Origin: JAADHY01 sp964428935
GTDB lineage: Bacteria; Planctomycetota; Planctomycetia; Planctomycetales; Planctomycetaceae
NCBI GenBank assembly: GCA_964428935.1
Contig: CAYSAG010000048.1
Location: 1 to 23,847 of the forward strand
Length of the DNA: 23,847 nucleotides
Reading direction: 5' to 3'
Position 1 is the stretch's first letter; each line of letters begins with the position of its first letter. Made by a program: the position numbers and the translations under genes. Positions 8,188-18,233 of the stretch are shown one piece after another. A model generated the notes under the pieces. That model did not search any database. It was given only the letters and a program-made list of their open reading frames with translations, and was not told the DNA's origin.

Positions 8188-9894
8188 TCAGTGGGCCGCC
8201 GCGGAGTCGGACGGCCGTCCGGCCAGGAAGGACGTCACGTCCCGCCGCCGAATGACGCCGACCAGTCGGTTGGGGTCCTCGGGGTCGACCACCGGCACGA
8301 CGTCGTGGCGTCCGTGGCGGAACAGTTCGAGAGCCTTGTCGATTGGGTCGTCGGAGCGGAGCACGTCGTCGACGGGCCGCGCCAGGTCGCTGGCGTTGAC
8401 CAGTCCGGACACTCGCCGGTCGAAAACGACCCGGCTGAGGTCCGCGTAGCGAATGATGCCCACCAGCCGCGACTGTTCGTCGACCACTGGGTACGTGTTG
8501 TCGTGAGTGCTGGCAATCAGTTGGACGACGTCGTCGAACGTGGCTGTCTCTTGCAGCGGCTCGACGCGGCGCACGAAGTCGGCGACAGTGAGCTCGGTGA
8601 GCGGCACCCGGTGCCGAACGTCCAGACCGAGATTGGCCAGAATGCGGCGAGAGACGTCGCGCAGCACATCCCAAACCGACACGCTGGTGTGACGCACCGC
8701 TTGCGCCAGCGGCATTTCCCCCGCCCACAACACCGACTGCCGAATCAGAATGGGACCAAGCACCTCGAAGACGACAATCGGTCCCAGCACAATGGCCTGC
8801 AACGCCTGACCCAGCGCGGCGTCTCGGGCTCGCGCGGCCGCCGACAACGCAATGGCCAAGCCGGCGTGAGCCATGAGTGTCGCTCCCATCCAAGGGTAGA
8901 CGGTCGACCGGCGCCCCGTCCACCGCGACGTCGACCACACGCCCAAGTACACCCCGAAAAACTTTCCGGCCGCTCGCAGGGCCAGGTACAACACACCAAT
9001 CAGCCCGCTGGTCACCACCGCCGACGCGTCCAACTCGGCCCCATGAATGACAAAGAACAACACGCACAGGAAACCCGTCAGCCGGTCCAGCTCGGCCACG
9101 ATTTTCTCGGTCAGGTCCGAGGTGTTCGCGACCGTCAGTCCCATGACCAGAAAAGACAGCATGTACGGAGTGCCCAGAATTTCGTTGACGCCCAGGCACA
9201 CCGTCGTCACAGCCACCAACAGCACCAGCCAGCGCGAAGCAGCGACCAGGGCACAGCAAAGAGCGACCACCAGGCCGGCACTCAGCCCCAGCAAAGTGGC
9301 GCCCAGCAAGTCCTGCAGCAAGAAGCGAAGGTGAATCGTCCAGCCAGGTGCGTGCTCGCTTCTCAAGACGTGCAAAACCAGAAACAGCCCTTCGAAAAGC
9401 AAAATGGCCGCCACGTTGTTCAACAGCACCAACGCGTTCGTGTTCTCGGTCACTTCTCCGTGCGACTGGCAGTCCCGCAGCACCAGAATGGTCGTGGCCG
9501 GAGCACTCTCGACGGCCAAGGCGGCCACCAACACCGCGACCGTCCAGTCGACACCGGCCAACAACAACCCGAGCGACACGAGTACGAACGTGGCTCCAAT
9601 TTCACCCACCGAAAGGCGGTACGCCCGCTGCCACGCCTTCTTCGCTCGGCTCAGAGGAAAGTGACAGCCCAAGCCGAACAGCACCAAGGCCATGGCCAGC
9701 TTGGTCAACGGGTCTAGCAGCACCAAGTGCCGCTCGTCCAGCCAGTCCAACACCCCAGGTCCCAACGCCAGACCAATCAGCAGGTAGGCCGTCACTTTCG
9801 GCAGGCGCAGGTAGTCTGCAGCCAGCCCGGCCAGCAGGGCCGCGGCCAGCAACAGACCGAACGTCAGCAGAATGTGTCCTTCCGAACCCAGCAC
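8188..9894 (-). CDS. CPA2-family cation/proton antiporter with two C-terminal CBS domains
   Basis: A membrane antiporter of the Na+/H+ or K+/H+ exchanger type (Pfam Na_H_Exchanger) with a cytoplasmic regulatory tail. From the GTG start it has 568 residues. A run of hydrophobic segments (about 7-390) contains family landmarks such as LRLPKVTAYLLIGLALGPG near the N-terminus. Two CBS domains follow (about 435-490 and 503-557), which usually sense adenine nucleotides. At the helix where many relatives carry an Asp pair or Gln-Asp, this protein reads LLNN (157-160). The GTG at 9892-9894 is chosen because AAGGAG precedes it by 6 nt and the first helix begins immediately after. An ATG at 10164 in the same frame would add 90 hydrophilic residues but has no Shine-Dalgarno sequence. 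Ion specificity is unknown. Confidence 0.9.
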   Translation of the reverse strand: MLGSEGHILLTFGLLLAAALLAGLAADYLRLPKVTAYLLIGLALGPGVLDWLDERHLVLLDPLTKLAMALVLFGLGCHFPLSRAKKAWQRAYRLSVGEIGATFVLVSLGLLLAGVDWTVAVLVAALAVESAPATTILVLRDCQSHGEVTENTNALVLLNNVAAILLFEGLFLVLHVLRSEHAPGWTIHLRFLLQDLLGATLLGLSAGLVVALCCALVAASRWLVLLVAVTTVCLGVNEILGTPYMLSFLVMGLTVANTSDLTEKIVAELDRLTGFLCVLFFVIHGAELDASAVVTSGLIGVLYLALRAAGKFFGVYLGVWSTSRWTGRRSTVYPWMGATLMAHAGLAIALSAAARARDAALGQALQAIVLGPIVVFEVLGPILIRQSVLWAGEMPLAQAVRHTSVSVWDVLRDVSRRILANLGLDVRHRVPLTELTVADFVRRVEPLQETATFDDVVQLIASTHDNTYPVVDEQSRLVGIIRYADLSRVVFDRRVSGLVNASDLARPVDDVLRSDDPIDKALELFRHGRHDVVPVVDPEDPNRLVGVIRRRDVTSFLAGRPSDSAAAH

Positions 9895-10701
9895 ACTCCG
9901 CTCCTTGCTCTGAACGTCGTGTCGCTTCGAGCCAACCGCTCGACGAGCAACCTTCGCGCGAATCTCGACCGGCAGCTTCGTCGCGTCGACTTCGTCACGG
10001 ACGTGAAGCGTGCCCAACAAAGTCCGCCGAACGCCGACAACAGTGCCGATGCTCGCTGGGCCGCCGACGGCACGAGGTCGCTCACCATCGGGCGGTTGCG
10101 ACGACGCTTGCTCGAACTCACGAGCCAACTCAAACCTGACCCGCGACTTTCGGCGTGGCATCATAGCACGCCAGACGCGTCAAGACCGCCGTCACCAGCG
10201 ATTTGAGGCATGAAAACAACGGCGAACGTCGGCCGCTCAACTGGGCTTTGCGCCGCCGACGCGAGCAAACGAGCCGCATTTGTTACCTTCCGCTTCGTCC
10301 GATCAGCCGCTTTTCTTCCACGGGTCGGTGCAGTAAACTGGCGGCCGTAGTGAGCGGGCGCAACTGGCTGGCCTGTGTCGGCCGGTGTTGAGCGTTCGGA
10401 GTTTGGTCTCAGCGCGCGGCGGGCCGGCCCGGGTGGGCCGACGCTACGGCTGCCGTCGGGACCACCCTGCCGAAGCGACCGTGGAAAGTTCGCTCGAGGC
10501 GAGTCGACTCGTCCAGGGGCGGAATGCCGTCCGCTCACGGGTAGCGGCACAAGGAAAAGGCGCCGGCGGTCCCTCTAGGGCAGTTTGTTGTGGACTGCCG
10601 GGAGACGGGTTTCGTTTCCTCACAGGTTGACTGGACCGGACGCAAAGCCGGCGACAAAAAGAGTTCCAACTCGGTCTTGCAGTACGGAGAGGCGCAGAAC
10701 C
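9895..10701. other. Intergenic region between divergent antiporter and xylA
   Basis: The part 9895-10164 could code a 90-residue N-terminal extension of the antiporter if translation began at 10164; I treat it as leader. The frame of xylA is also open back to 10585 but shows no family sequence there. A perfect 12-bp palindrome, CGAGTCGACTCG, lies at 10500-10511. TTGACT at 10627-10632 has no good -10 partner. No RNA gene or further coding signal was seen. Confidence 0.5.
9901..9906 (-). promoter_or_regulatory. Shine-Dalgarno sequence fixing the antiporter start
   Basis: AAGGAG on the minus strand lies 6 nt before the GTG at 9892-9894. It is the main reason for preferring this start over the in-frame ATG at 10164. 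Confidence 0.65.
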
Positions 10702-12000
<1,299 letters not shown>

Positions 12001-12012
<12 letters not shown>

Positions 12013-12034
12013 TCGGAGAGTACCTTTGACCGGA
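12001..12034 (+). repeat. 17-nt tandem duplication across the xylA stop
   Basis: GAGTACCTCTGATCGGA (12001-12017) is followed directly by GAGTACCTTTGACCGGA (12018-12034), with two transitions between the copies. Each copy contains a TGA; the first is the xylA stop. Confidence 0.75.
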
Positions 12035-12050
12035 GACGGGGGTCTTCGTG

Positions 12051-12079
12051 GCCGACACGCGGGGCGGTCGGTTTCTTTT
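12051..12079 (+). terminator. Weak candidate terminator of xylA
   Basis: CCGAC (12052-12056) pairs with GTCGG (12067-12071) around a 10-nt loop and is followed by TTTCTTTT (12072-12079). The stem is short, so it is a weak call, but the position 39 nt after the stop is right. Confidence 0.35.
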
Positions 12080-12620
12080 CGTGGACCGTCCGGCCGGCGT
12101 GAGGCTGGAGGCGCCGTGCTCTGGCGGTTGGGGCTCCACCCTTTTTCCGCTCGCCAAACCTCCCAGGCCGGACTGATGAACTCGTCCGTGTCGCGAAGGG
12201 GCGCTCGCTGCGGGCGGCTCGAGAACGACTCGACCGCATGCCACGAACTTCCGCGTTTCCCCAAGGTCTTGTGGGCTTGAGGTGACCGGGCGCCTGCTCA
12301 GCGGCGCCGACCTGGAAGTTCGACCCGCCAGCGGCGACGGCGCAGCGTGGTCGCCAATTTTCCTGAGGACTTGAGCACTTTTTTGACCCGCGCCGGGTTC
12401 TCGCCTCGGCTTTCAGCCGCCGCGGCTTTCACGCCCCGTACGCCGATCGGTTGGTCTGCACGTCGCTCCCGACGCGGAGCAGCGACAACACCGACCGGCG
12501 AGGCCCCGTAGTGCCAAGTCCCGCCGGACGAAGCACCTCGCGCCAGTCCCCTTCTGTCCCCCAAGGACCGTCTGGCCCAGAAAAACTTCACCGACGCCCA
12601 CCGTTTTTCCTACGAGACCG

Positions 12621-12650
12621 TTGACGCCGGAGCCCGTGCGTCGTTACCAT
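12621..12650 (+). promoter_or_regulatory. Candidate sigma-70-like promoter for the Rrf2 gene
   Basis: TTGACG (12621-12626) and TACCAT (12645-12650) are separated by 18 nt, the same -35 and spacing as the candidate promoter at 4776. The predicted leader to the ATG at 12705 is about 50 nt. Rrf2 proteins often repress their own promoters, but no clear operator was seen. Confidence 0.45.
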
Positions 12651-12704
12651 CATTGCGAATGAGGATCGAATTTGTTGTCTTTGCACGGCTGGAGACAACG
12701 AACC

Positions 12705-13196
12705 ATGGCAATCGGACAACTGTACTCGCAACGAACCGGTTACGCCGTTCACGCTTTGTGCTACATGGCCAAGAAGCCTCCTGGAACTTTGACCACGGCT
12801 CCCGAGCTGGCCGCGTGGATGCGTCGCATTTGGCCAACCACGTCACAGACCTACCTGTCCAACGTCATTCAACGGCTGGCTCGCGGCGGCATTTTGCAGA
12901 GCTACCGGGGCGTGTTGGGCGGCTACGCTTTGACCCGCAGTCCCGAAGAGATCACCCTGAAAGACGTGGTCATGCTGTTGGAAGGCGTCAGCCCAGCTCG
13001 CTGCGGGCTGTCTCTGGGCGGCGACTGCCCGATTACGGCCAATTGCGGTATTAAGAAGCGGCTGTGGGAGCTGGAGGAGCAGTACTTGGAGCTGCTCGGA
13101 AAAACGACCATTGCCTCGCTGGCCAAAGAAATCGAAATCTTGATTCCGTCCGAGTTCGAACAGTCGCAGGTGCGGCCGGCCGGCGAGCGACCTTGA
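12705..13196 (+). CDS. Rrf2-family transcriptional regulator with three cysteines
   Basis: A 163-residue DNA-binding regulator. The winged helix-turn-helix spans about 10-80, with the recognition-helix region YLSNVIQRLARGGILQS (50-66) and the wing RGVLGGYALTR. C100, C108 and C114 form a CX7CX5C pattern. In this family that arrangement ligates a [4Fe-4S] or [2Fe-2S] cluster; the spacing is closer to NsrR-type nitric-oxide sensors than to the CX5CX5C of IscR. No isc or suf genes are nearby. The ATG at 12705 follows GGAG by 10 nt and matches the family N-terminus; upstream in-frame TTG codons at 12672 are rejected. The gene has its own candidate promoter and no close downstream partner, so its targets are unknown. 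Confidence 0.92.
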   Translation: MAIGQLYSQRTGYAVHALCYMAKKPPGTLTTAPELAAWMRRIWPTTSQTYLSNVIQRLARGGILQSYRGVLGGYALTRSPEEITLKDVVMLLEGVSPARCGLSLGGDCPITANCGIKKRLWELEEQYLELLGKTTIASLAKEIEILIPSEFEQSQVRPAGERP

Positions 13197-13533
13197 GCTC
13201 CGGCACCGTCCTGTCTTCGCCTTCCAAAGGCCAGAAGCTGCGTGAGCCGCAGACGCAGGCATTGCGCGCCGCGCGAGACCTCGTCGAGTGGTCCGACTCG
13301 CTCTCCTCCCCGGAGACGCGGTTTTTCCCAATGCAATCCGAGCCGGTGTCAGACCGCGCACGGCTGCCGTCCCTTGCAGAGCGTCCCGGCGGCCAGTAGC
13401 CTCGTTGCAACAGGAGGTTGCACCGCCGTCTTGCCAGTGCCGGTCCTGGTTCCGGGCCCTACGGTGCGCTGGCCGTCCTTGCGGAGCAGCGCCGACCAAC
13501 CTCGCTCAACCGCTCTCTCGAGGAGAACGCACC
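13197..13533. other. Intergenic region before the DUF4091 gene (337 nt)
   Basis: The DUF4091 reading frame stays open upstream to 13288, but no family sequence or Shine-Dalgarno supports a start there. No promoter, terminator or RNA gene could be identified. Confidence 0.5.
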
Positions 13534-15180
13534 ATGCAGGCCGTGGCCGTTGCAACGACGCTCTTGCTGGGGACGCTCGGTCAGTTTCAAGTTTGGACGC
13601 TCCACGGTTCCACCCGCGTCTTTCAGGACTCTCCGGCCGGGCCGCAGCAAAGCGTCCAGTTGTACGCTGCCCGGAACGAGTACGAGCCGTTCCAGATTGC
13701 GTTGCGTGCCGGGCGCAAATCCGTGTTGCGGGTCACAGCGACCGCCAGCGACTTGGTCGGGCCCGCAGGGGCGAAGATTGGTCGGCAGCACTTGACGCTC
13801 TTCCGCGAGCACTTTGTTTACGTCCGCCGTCCCAGTCCCCGGTCGGACGCTCGACCCGGCCTCTACCCAGACGCCCTCATTCCTTTCGTCAATCCCATTG
13901 ACGGCTCGGACCTGAAGCCGCGCGACTGGCGGAGCAACCCGCGTGCAGCCAAGTACGACGCCGTGCCCTTCGACGTCTGGAAAGGCACGACCGAAGTACT
14001 GTGGGTGGACGTCTTCGTTCCACCTGACGCCCGCCCCGGAGACTACAAAGGCAAAATCGCCATTCGAGCTCGCGGCCTGTCGCCGGTCGACGTGCCGGTC
14101 CGTCTGACCGTGTGGAACTTCACGCTGCCGGACCGACCCACCGTGGCGGCGCACTTCGGCCGTTTCGACCGAGTGGCTCGGTTCCTGGGATTGAAGACCA
14201 GCTCCGAGGCCTTTCGGCAGCTCGAACTGCGCTACTGCCGAGCCTTGGCCGACCACCGCATCAACCCGCCCATTCCACTGTACCTTTACCCGGCCGTCCA
14301 ACCGGACGGACAAATCGACGCCTCGGCCACTCACCGTCAGTTGGCGGAGTACATTCGGCAGTTCCGCGTCAACGCCTTCCCGGTCCGGTGGCCTCCGTTT
14401 CGAGACCCGTTGGGAGCGGACCGGGCCAAGGCCGAACGGTACCTGGCCAGCATGGACCGGTACTTGACCGAAAACGGGTGGGCGGAAATGGCCTACCTGT
14501 ACGTGTTGGACGAGCCCAACGACGCGGAAGCCTACGAGCGCGTGCGTCAGCGAGCCGCGTTGGTTCACCGGGCCGCTCCCCACATTCCCGTGCTCTGCAC
14601 CGAGCAGACTCGGCCGAGCAAACCCGAGTGGGGCGACTTGAACGACGCCGTCGACATTTGGGTTCCGCTGTGGCCTCTCCACGACGAGCAGACCGCTCGC
14701 CAACGGCTGGCGGCCGGCGACCGACTGTGGTCCTACACCGCCCTCTGCCAAGGACCGCGTCCTTCGCCCTGGTGGCAAATCGACTTCCCCGTGCTCAACT
14801 ACCGAATTCCGTTGTGGATTAACTTCCGCTACCGAATGACCGGGCTGTTGTACTGGAGCACGGTCTACTGGGGACACGTTCGCGACCCGTGGCTGGACCA
14901 ACCCAGTTTCCGCTTGGCGTACAACGGAGAAGGCATGCTTTTCTACCCCGGCCAGGACGCCGGGTTCGACGGGCCGGTCACGTCGATTCGGTTGAAGAAC
15001 ATTCGGGAAGGAATGGAAGACGCCGAGTATTTTCAGTTGTTGGTGGAGCGGGGCCAGGAGGCGTTTGTCCGGCAGCAGGTGCAGTCGGTGGCTCGAAGCT
15101 GGTTTGACTGGGAAAAAGACCCCGCCAAAGTGTTGGCGGTTCGTCGCAAACTGGCCGAGCGGATTGTTGAGACGAACTGA
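13534..15180 (+). CDS. DUF4091 domain protein, glycoside-hydrolase-like
   Basis: A 548-residue protein. A short hydrophobic N-terminus (about 4-16) may be a signal peptide, though it lacks basic residues. Residues 20-200 look like a beta-rich domain. Residues 200-440 resemble a TIM barrel, with YLYVLDEPND at 321-330, where D326/E327 sit at a strand end as catalytic acids do in clan-A-like hydrolases. The DUF4091 signature SIRLKNIREGMEDAEYFQLL lies at 484-503. Families with this tail include proteins acting on complex polysaccharides, but substrate and catalysis are unproven here. The ATG at 13534 follows AGGAG by 8 nt, which is why the longer frame is rejected. The gene converges with the multihaem cytochrome (135 nt between stops). 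Confidence 0.85.
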   Translation: MQAVAVATTLLLGTLGQFQVWTLHGSTRVFQDSPAGPQQSVQLYAARNEYEPFQIALRAGRKSVLRVTATASDLVGPAGAKIGRQHLTLFREHFVYVRRPSPRSDARPGLYPDALIPFVNPIDGSDLKPRDWRSNPRAAKYDAVPFDVWKGTTEVLWVDVFVPPDARPGDYKGKIAIRARGLSPVDVPVRLTVWNFTLPDRPTVAAHFGRFDRVARFLGLKTSSEAFRQLELRYCRALADHRINPPIPLYLYPAVQPDGQIDASATHRQLAEYIRQFRVNAFPVRWPPFRDPLGADRAKAERYLASMDRYLTENGWAEMAYLYVLDEPNDAEAYERVRQRAALVHRAAPHIPVLCTEQTRPSKPEWGDLNDAVDIWVPLWPLHDEQTARQRLAAGDRLWSYTALCQGPRPSPWWQIDFPVLNYRIPLWINFRYRMTGLLYWSTVYWGHVRDPWLDQPSFRLAYNGEGMLFYPGQDAGFDGPVTSIRLKNIREGMEDAEYFQLLVERGQEAFVRQQVQSVARSWFDWEKDPAKVLAVRRKLAERIVETN

Positions 15181-15315
15181 CGCGCCCCAGAGCAGCCCAC
15201 GCCCTCCAGCTCTTTCAACGGTGGCCGGGGCGGAAGGTCCGACCGTGCAACGGCGGGTTGCGCTCGAGCGACGTCGTCTGAAACGCGGTCGGGCCACGCC
15301 GGGAGTGACCTCGTC

Positions 15316-17763
15316 TCACTCGGCGGACGACGTCTTCGAAGCCTGCTGTTTGCGGCGCCGTCTTCGAACAAACCGAACGGCCAGCGCCACGACGACGAGC
15401 AACGCGACGGCCGGCGCCGCCGCTTGGACCCACGCGGCCGTCAGCAGGAGCTTGTGCAGCAGCGAGTTGTGCTGCTGGGCCGTCACCGGCATTTGCCCCG
15501 AGACTTCGGCCACGTGGTGCAACAAGTTGACGGCCAGCGACTGGTCTGGAATTTCCTGGTGACAGGCCAGGCAAACCCCACGGCGGTCCAAGCGTTGACG
15601 CTCGCGCTGGTTCAAAGGCCGCGACCCCTTGAAGTGGTGCCCGACGGTCTGAAGCTGTTGGCCGTCTTCGGTCACAAAGCGGGACCAGTCCGCCGAAAGG
15701 TTCTGAATGGCCGCGAACTGCGTCCGGGCGTTCTTCGGAAGAAGTTGCTTGTCTGCGGTTTCCAGGTCGACGCGTAGTGCCTTGTTGGCAGCGCGGGTCA
15801 ACCGACCGCCCCCGATTCCGTAACCCAAAGCTTTGACACTGGTGTGGCACGACTCGCACGAACGTGCGTGCTTGGTCACCGTGTGCGGCGTGACCGGGCT
15901 CATGTCAATGCACAACTGCCCGTGTTCTCCGCCGCCTTCCATTCCGCTTGGCGTCCGGAAAATGTGGTTCAACAAAACCGGCTGGCCGTCCGGACCAATG
16001 ACTGTGAACGACGGCTGACAACCCGGGGCGACCGGGCTGATCCTCCCCTCGCCGTTGACTCCCAGCGGCGGGTCCTCCCACCGAGTGTACGAGCGTTGTT
16101 CTTCGATTTGTCCGGGAATGCGCGTTTCGTAGCCGGTTTCGCCGCGGTCGGCCGCGTGAGCGTCCTGAGCGTGCTGGTGTCCGGCCGCGAGCCAGTCGAA
16201 ACTGCCCCGGTCGCCCGAGTAGTCGACTTTGACGTGACAACCGTAGCACTGGGGGTACCAAGCCGTGTGGCACGTGTAGCATTCCATTCGGTCGATGTGG
16301 TCTCGGACGGCACACATGGCCACAGGGGCGTCTGGCTCGAGCTGGTTGGTTTGGGCCAGCAGCTTGAGCGGCTTCAGCTTCAGGTCTTTGCCTCCCGCCG
16401 TGTGCACGACCACCTCGTTGCCCACCCGCACGACGTTCGGCAGGGGGTTGCCTCGAGCGCTGAGCAAGTAACCGTCTTGAGGGTCGTAGACGGTGCCGTA
16501 CTGCAGGTAGTCGGGCAGCTGACGGGCCGTTCCGCGCGGCGGACCGACGGCCGGCTTTTGGTCGAACTCGTCCATGTACCCCAGCGGCAGCTCCCACGGG
16601 TACGCCTCGGGCGTTCCGTGGCAGTCACTGCACTCAATCTCGACGCTCGCCAAGTTGGCCGCTCGAATGAACCCGTCGCCGTGGACGTCGTTCGACGTGT
16701 GGCAGTCCTGGCACAACATGCCTTCCCGGTAGTGCACGTCTTGCTGCATGGCCACGTAGTGTTTGGTGTGAAGAGCGGGCTGGCCCGTGCCGTCTTCGGT
16801 GTACGGCGAGTGGTACGGGCTTTCCATTAGTCCCTGGTAGGACGTTCCAATGCGTTTGCCGCGGTTGTGGCAGGTGGTGCACGTCTCGACCGGAATGCCG
16901 CTGTACTGAACCTCGTGAACGGTCACCTTAATCCCTCGCGTCGCTTGAATGGTGTGCACCAGACAGTGTCCGGGTTCGTCCTTGGGAATCGACGGGTCGC
17001 CGCCCTCGTACAGTCCTTCGTTGCTGTAAGGAATGTGACAAGAGGAGCAACCCATGCCGCGGAAGTCGCCGCGAACCTGTCGGCCCTTCACCGCGTGGTG
17101 GCACCGCAGGCATTGGTTTCGTAGGTACGTGAACGCCGCCAGCTCGGGCTTCTGTTGCAGTTGTTTCAGGTCGTCCAAGCTGGGAGCGTCTGGAAGGGCT
17201 TTGTGCTTTTGCACAAACACTTGCGGCTCGATTTTCGCCAACCGTTCCATGTAACGCCGGTACGTCTCCGTCCCCAACCGCTCGGCCGGGTCGTCGGGGT
17301 TCGTGAAGTCGTAGTTTCCGTAGACGTGCTCGTAGCCGGTCAGCGCGCCGAAGCTCCACAGCGTGCCCTGAATCTTTCCGGCTTCGCTCATCATGAGGCT
17401 GGACCACTGAACCCGCACGTGCTCGTCGTGGCACATGCCGCACGTGTTCTCATTCACCCACGGGCTGGAGGGATCGGGGTAGAAAGCCGAGCCGGCGTGA
17501 GCGGCCTCTTTCGTCGAAGCGGTCGGATTCCCTCCATGACAAACGCAGCAGCCTTCCGGGTCGCCCTCCTCGGCCATTTCCTTGATTTCCTGCATCATTT
17601 TCGAATCGCTCGGCATAATCGGCTCGATTCCCCGGTGACAGGAAAGACACCCAACGGCTTTCGCGGCAGTTTCCTTCGGCTGACCGTGAGTCCGTGGAGC
17701 GACGGCCGCGCCGGCCATGAACACCGTCAGCGCGACGGTCCAACTGAACTTGTAGTCGGTCAT
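15316..17763 (-). CDS. Dodecahaem c-type cytochrome with signal peptide and C-terminal membrane anchor
   Basis: An 815-residue redox protein with twelve CXXCH haem-c motifs, starting at C39, C72, C108, C218, C239, C295, C351, C378, C495, C506, C636 and C731. A signal peptide (about 1-27, MTDYKFSWTVALTVFMAG...) exports it. A single C-terminal helix (about 776-798) followed by RFVRRRRRKQQ anchors it with the tail in the cytoplasm. The haem domain is therefore periplasmic. Many extra histidines could serve as distal ligands. Long haem-free stretches (383-494 and 511-635) are beta-rich in appearance and may form separate domains. No CXXCK active-site motif typical of nitrite reductase is present. 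It probably transfers electrons between the membrane and a periplasmic or extracellular partner. No exact family was recognised. The ATG at 17763 has GGAAGGAAG about 7 nt upstream; the frame extends to 18222 without support. Confidence 0.93.
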   Translation of the reverse strand: MTDYKFSWTVALTVFMAGAAVAPRTHGQPKETAAKAVGCLSCHRGIEPIMPSDSKMMQEIKEMAEEGDPEGCCVCHGGNPTASTKEAAHAGSAFYPDPSSPWVNENTCGMCHDEHVRVQWSSLMMSEAGKIQGTLWSFGALTGYEHVYGNYDFTNPDDPAERLGTETYRRYMERLAKIEPQVFVQKHKALPDAPSLDDLKQLQQKPELAAFTYLRNQCLRCHHAVKGRQVRGDFRGMGCSSCHIPYSNEGLYEGGDPSIPKDEPGHCLVHTIQATRGIKVTVHEVQYSGIPVETCTTCHNRGKRIGTSYQGLMESPYHSPYTEDGTGQPALHTKHYVAMQQDVHYREGMLCQDCHTSNDVHGDGFIRAANLASVEIECSDCHGTPEAYPWELPLGYMDEFDQKPAVGPPRGTARQLPDYLQYGTVYDPQDGYLLSARGNPLPNVVRVGNEVVVHTAGGKDLKLKPLKLLAQTNQLEPDAPVAMCAVRDHIDRMECYTCHTAWYPQCYGCHVKVDYSGDRGSFDWLAAGHQHAQDAHAADRGETGYETRIPGQIEEQRSYTRWEDPPLGVNGEGRISPVAPGCQPSFTVIGPDGQPVLLNHIFRTPSGMEGGGEHGQLCIDMSPVTPHTVTKHARSCESCHTSVKALGYGIGGGRLTRAANKALRVDLETADKQLLPKNARTQFAAIQNLSADWSRFVTEDGQQLQTVGHHFKGSRPLNQRERQRLDRRGVCLACHQEIPDQSLAVNLLHHVAEVSGQMPVTAQQHNSLLHKLLLTAAWVQAAAPAVALLVVVALAVRFVRRRRRKQQASKTSSAE

Positions 17764-18233
17764 GACAGGCTTCCTTCCGACTTGGCGACGGGACTGGCAC
17801 AACGAACGGGAAAGGCGGGAGACGACACCGTAAAGTTCATTGACTCCAGACCAACGTTGGGTTCGCCTCCGCGAAGGCTCGCAAGAGGGCCTGTGACGTG
17901 TACTGTCTTGGAGGCCTCGCTCAGCCGCGCTCGCTCTGACCTTCGGGTCCAAGACTTCGGCCGAGCTCTTTCCGCACACGAACGAGTGGCTCTTCTCGTT
18001 CACGCATTCTGCCGCAGCGCGGGCAGGTCCGCAAGCGAGCGGCTGCCGGACTTGAGTGGAACTGCTGCTTGGTCGCGCCGTCGAAGGGGGCTGGGAAAAA
18101 GACTCGCGTGCCGTCGTGGCCGAAGCAAGGTCGGACACGTGTCCTGTCCGAGGCTGTGCCCGGCGGACAGAAAAACGGCCGCAGCCACACGACGCAGGCT
18201 GCGGCCGAAAGGTTTGGGTCAACCGAAGACTGC
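17764..18233. other. Intergenic region upstream of the multihaem cytochrome (470 nt)
   Basis: Contains the strong minus-strand terminator at 18171-18207 belonging to the Gfo/Idh gene, and then about 400 nt that should hold the cytochrome promoter. I could not find a convincing -35/-10 pair. The cytochrome reading frame is open through most of this stretch but shows no haem motif or signal sequence, so I treat it as non-coding. Confidence 0.5.
18171..18207 (-). terminator. Intrinsic terminator of the Gfo/Idh/MocA gene
   Basis: An 11-bp perfect GC-rich stem, CGGCCGCAGCC (18176-18186) with GGCTGCGGCCG (18197-18207), encloses a 10-nt loop. Read on the minus strand it is followed by TTTTT (18175-18171). 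The stem begins 26 nt after the stop at 18234. It also insulates the cytochrome gene from read-through. Confidence 0.93.

Larger units (their letters stand above)
12013..12704. other. Intergenic region between xylA and the Rrf2 gene (692 nt)
   Basis: Holds the second copy of the tandem duplication, the weak terminator at 12051-12079 and the promoter at 12621-12650. Between about 12080 and 12620 open frames exist on both strands, but none has a Shine-Dalgarno sequence or a recognisable domain, and I see no RNA gene. Confidence 0.5.

Noticed and set aside
10500..10511. Perfect palindrome CGAGTCGACTCG upstream of xylA
   Set aside because: It is about 200 nt from the start with no promoter nearby; a 12-bp palindrome in GC-rich sequence is not strong evidence of an operator by itself.
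17764..18222. In-frame N-terminal extension of the multihaem cytochrome
   Set aside because: The signal peptide begins at the ATG at 17763 with a good Shine-Dalgarno sequence. A 153-residue extension before it would block export and has no domain.
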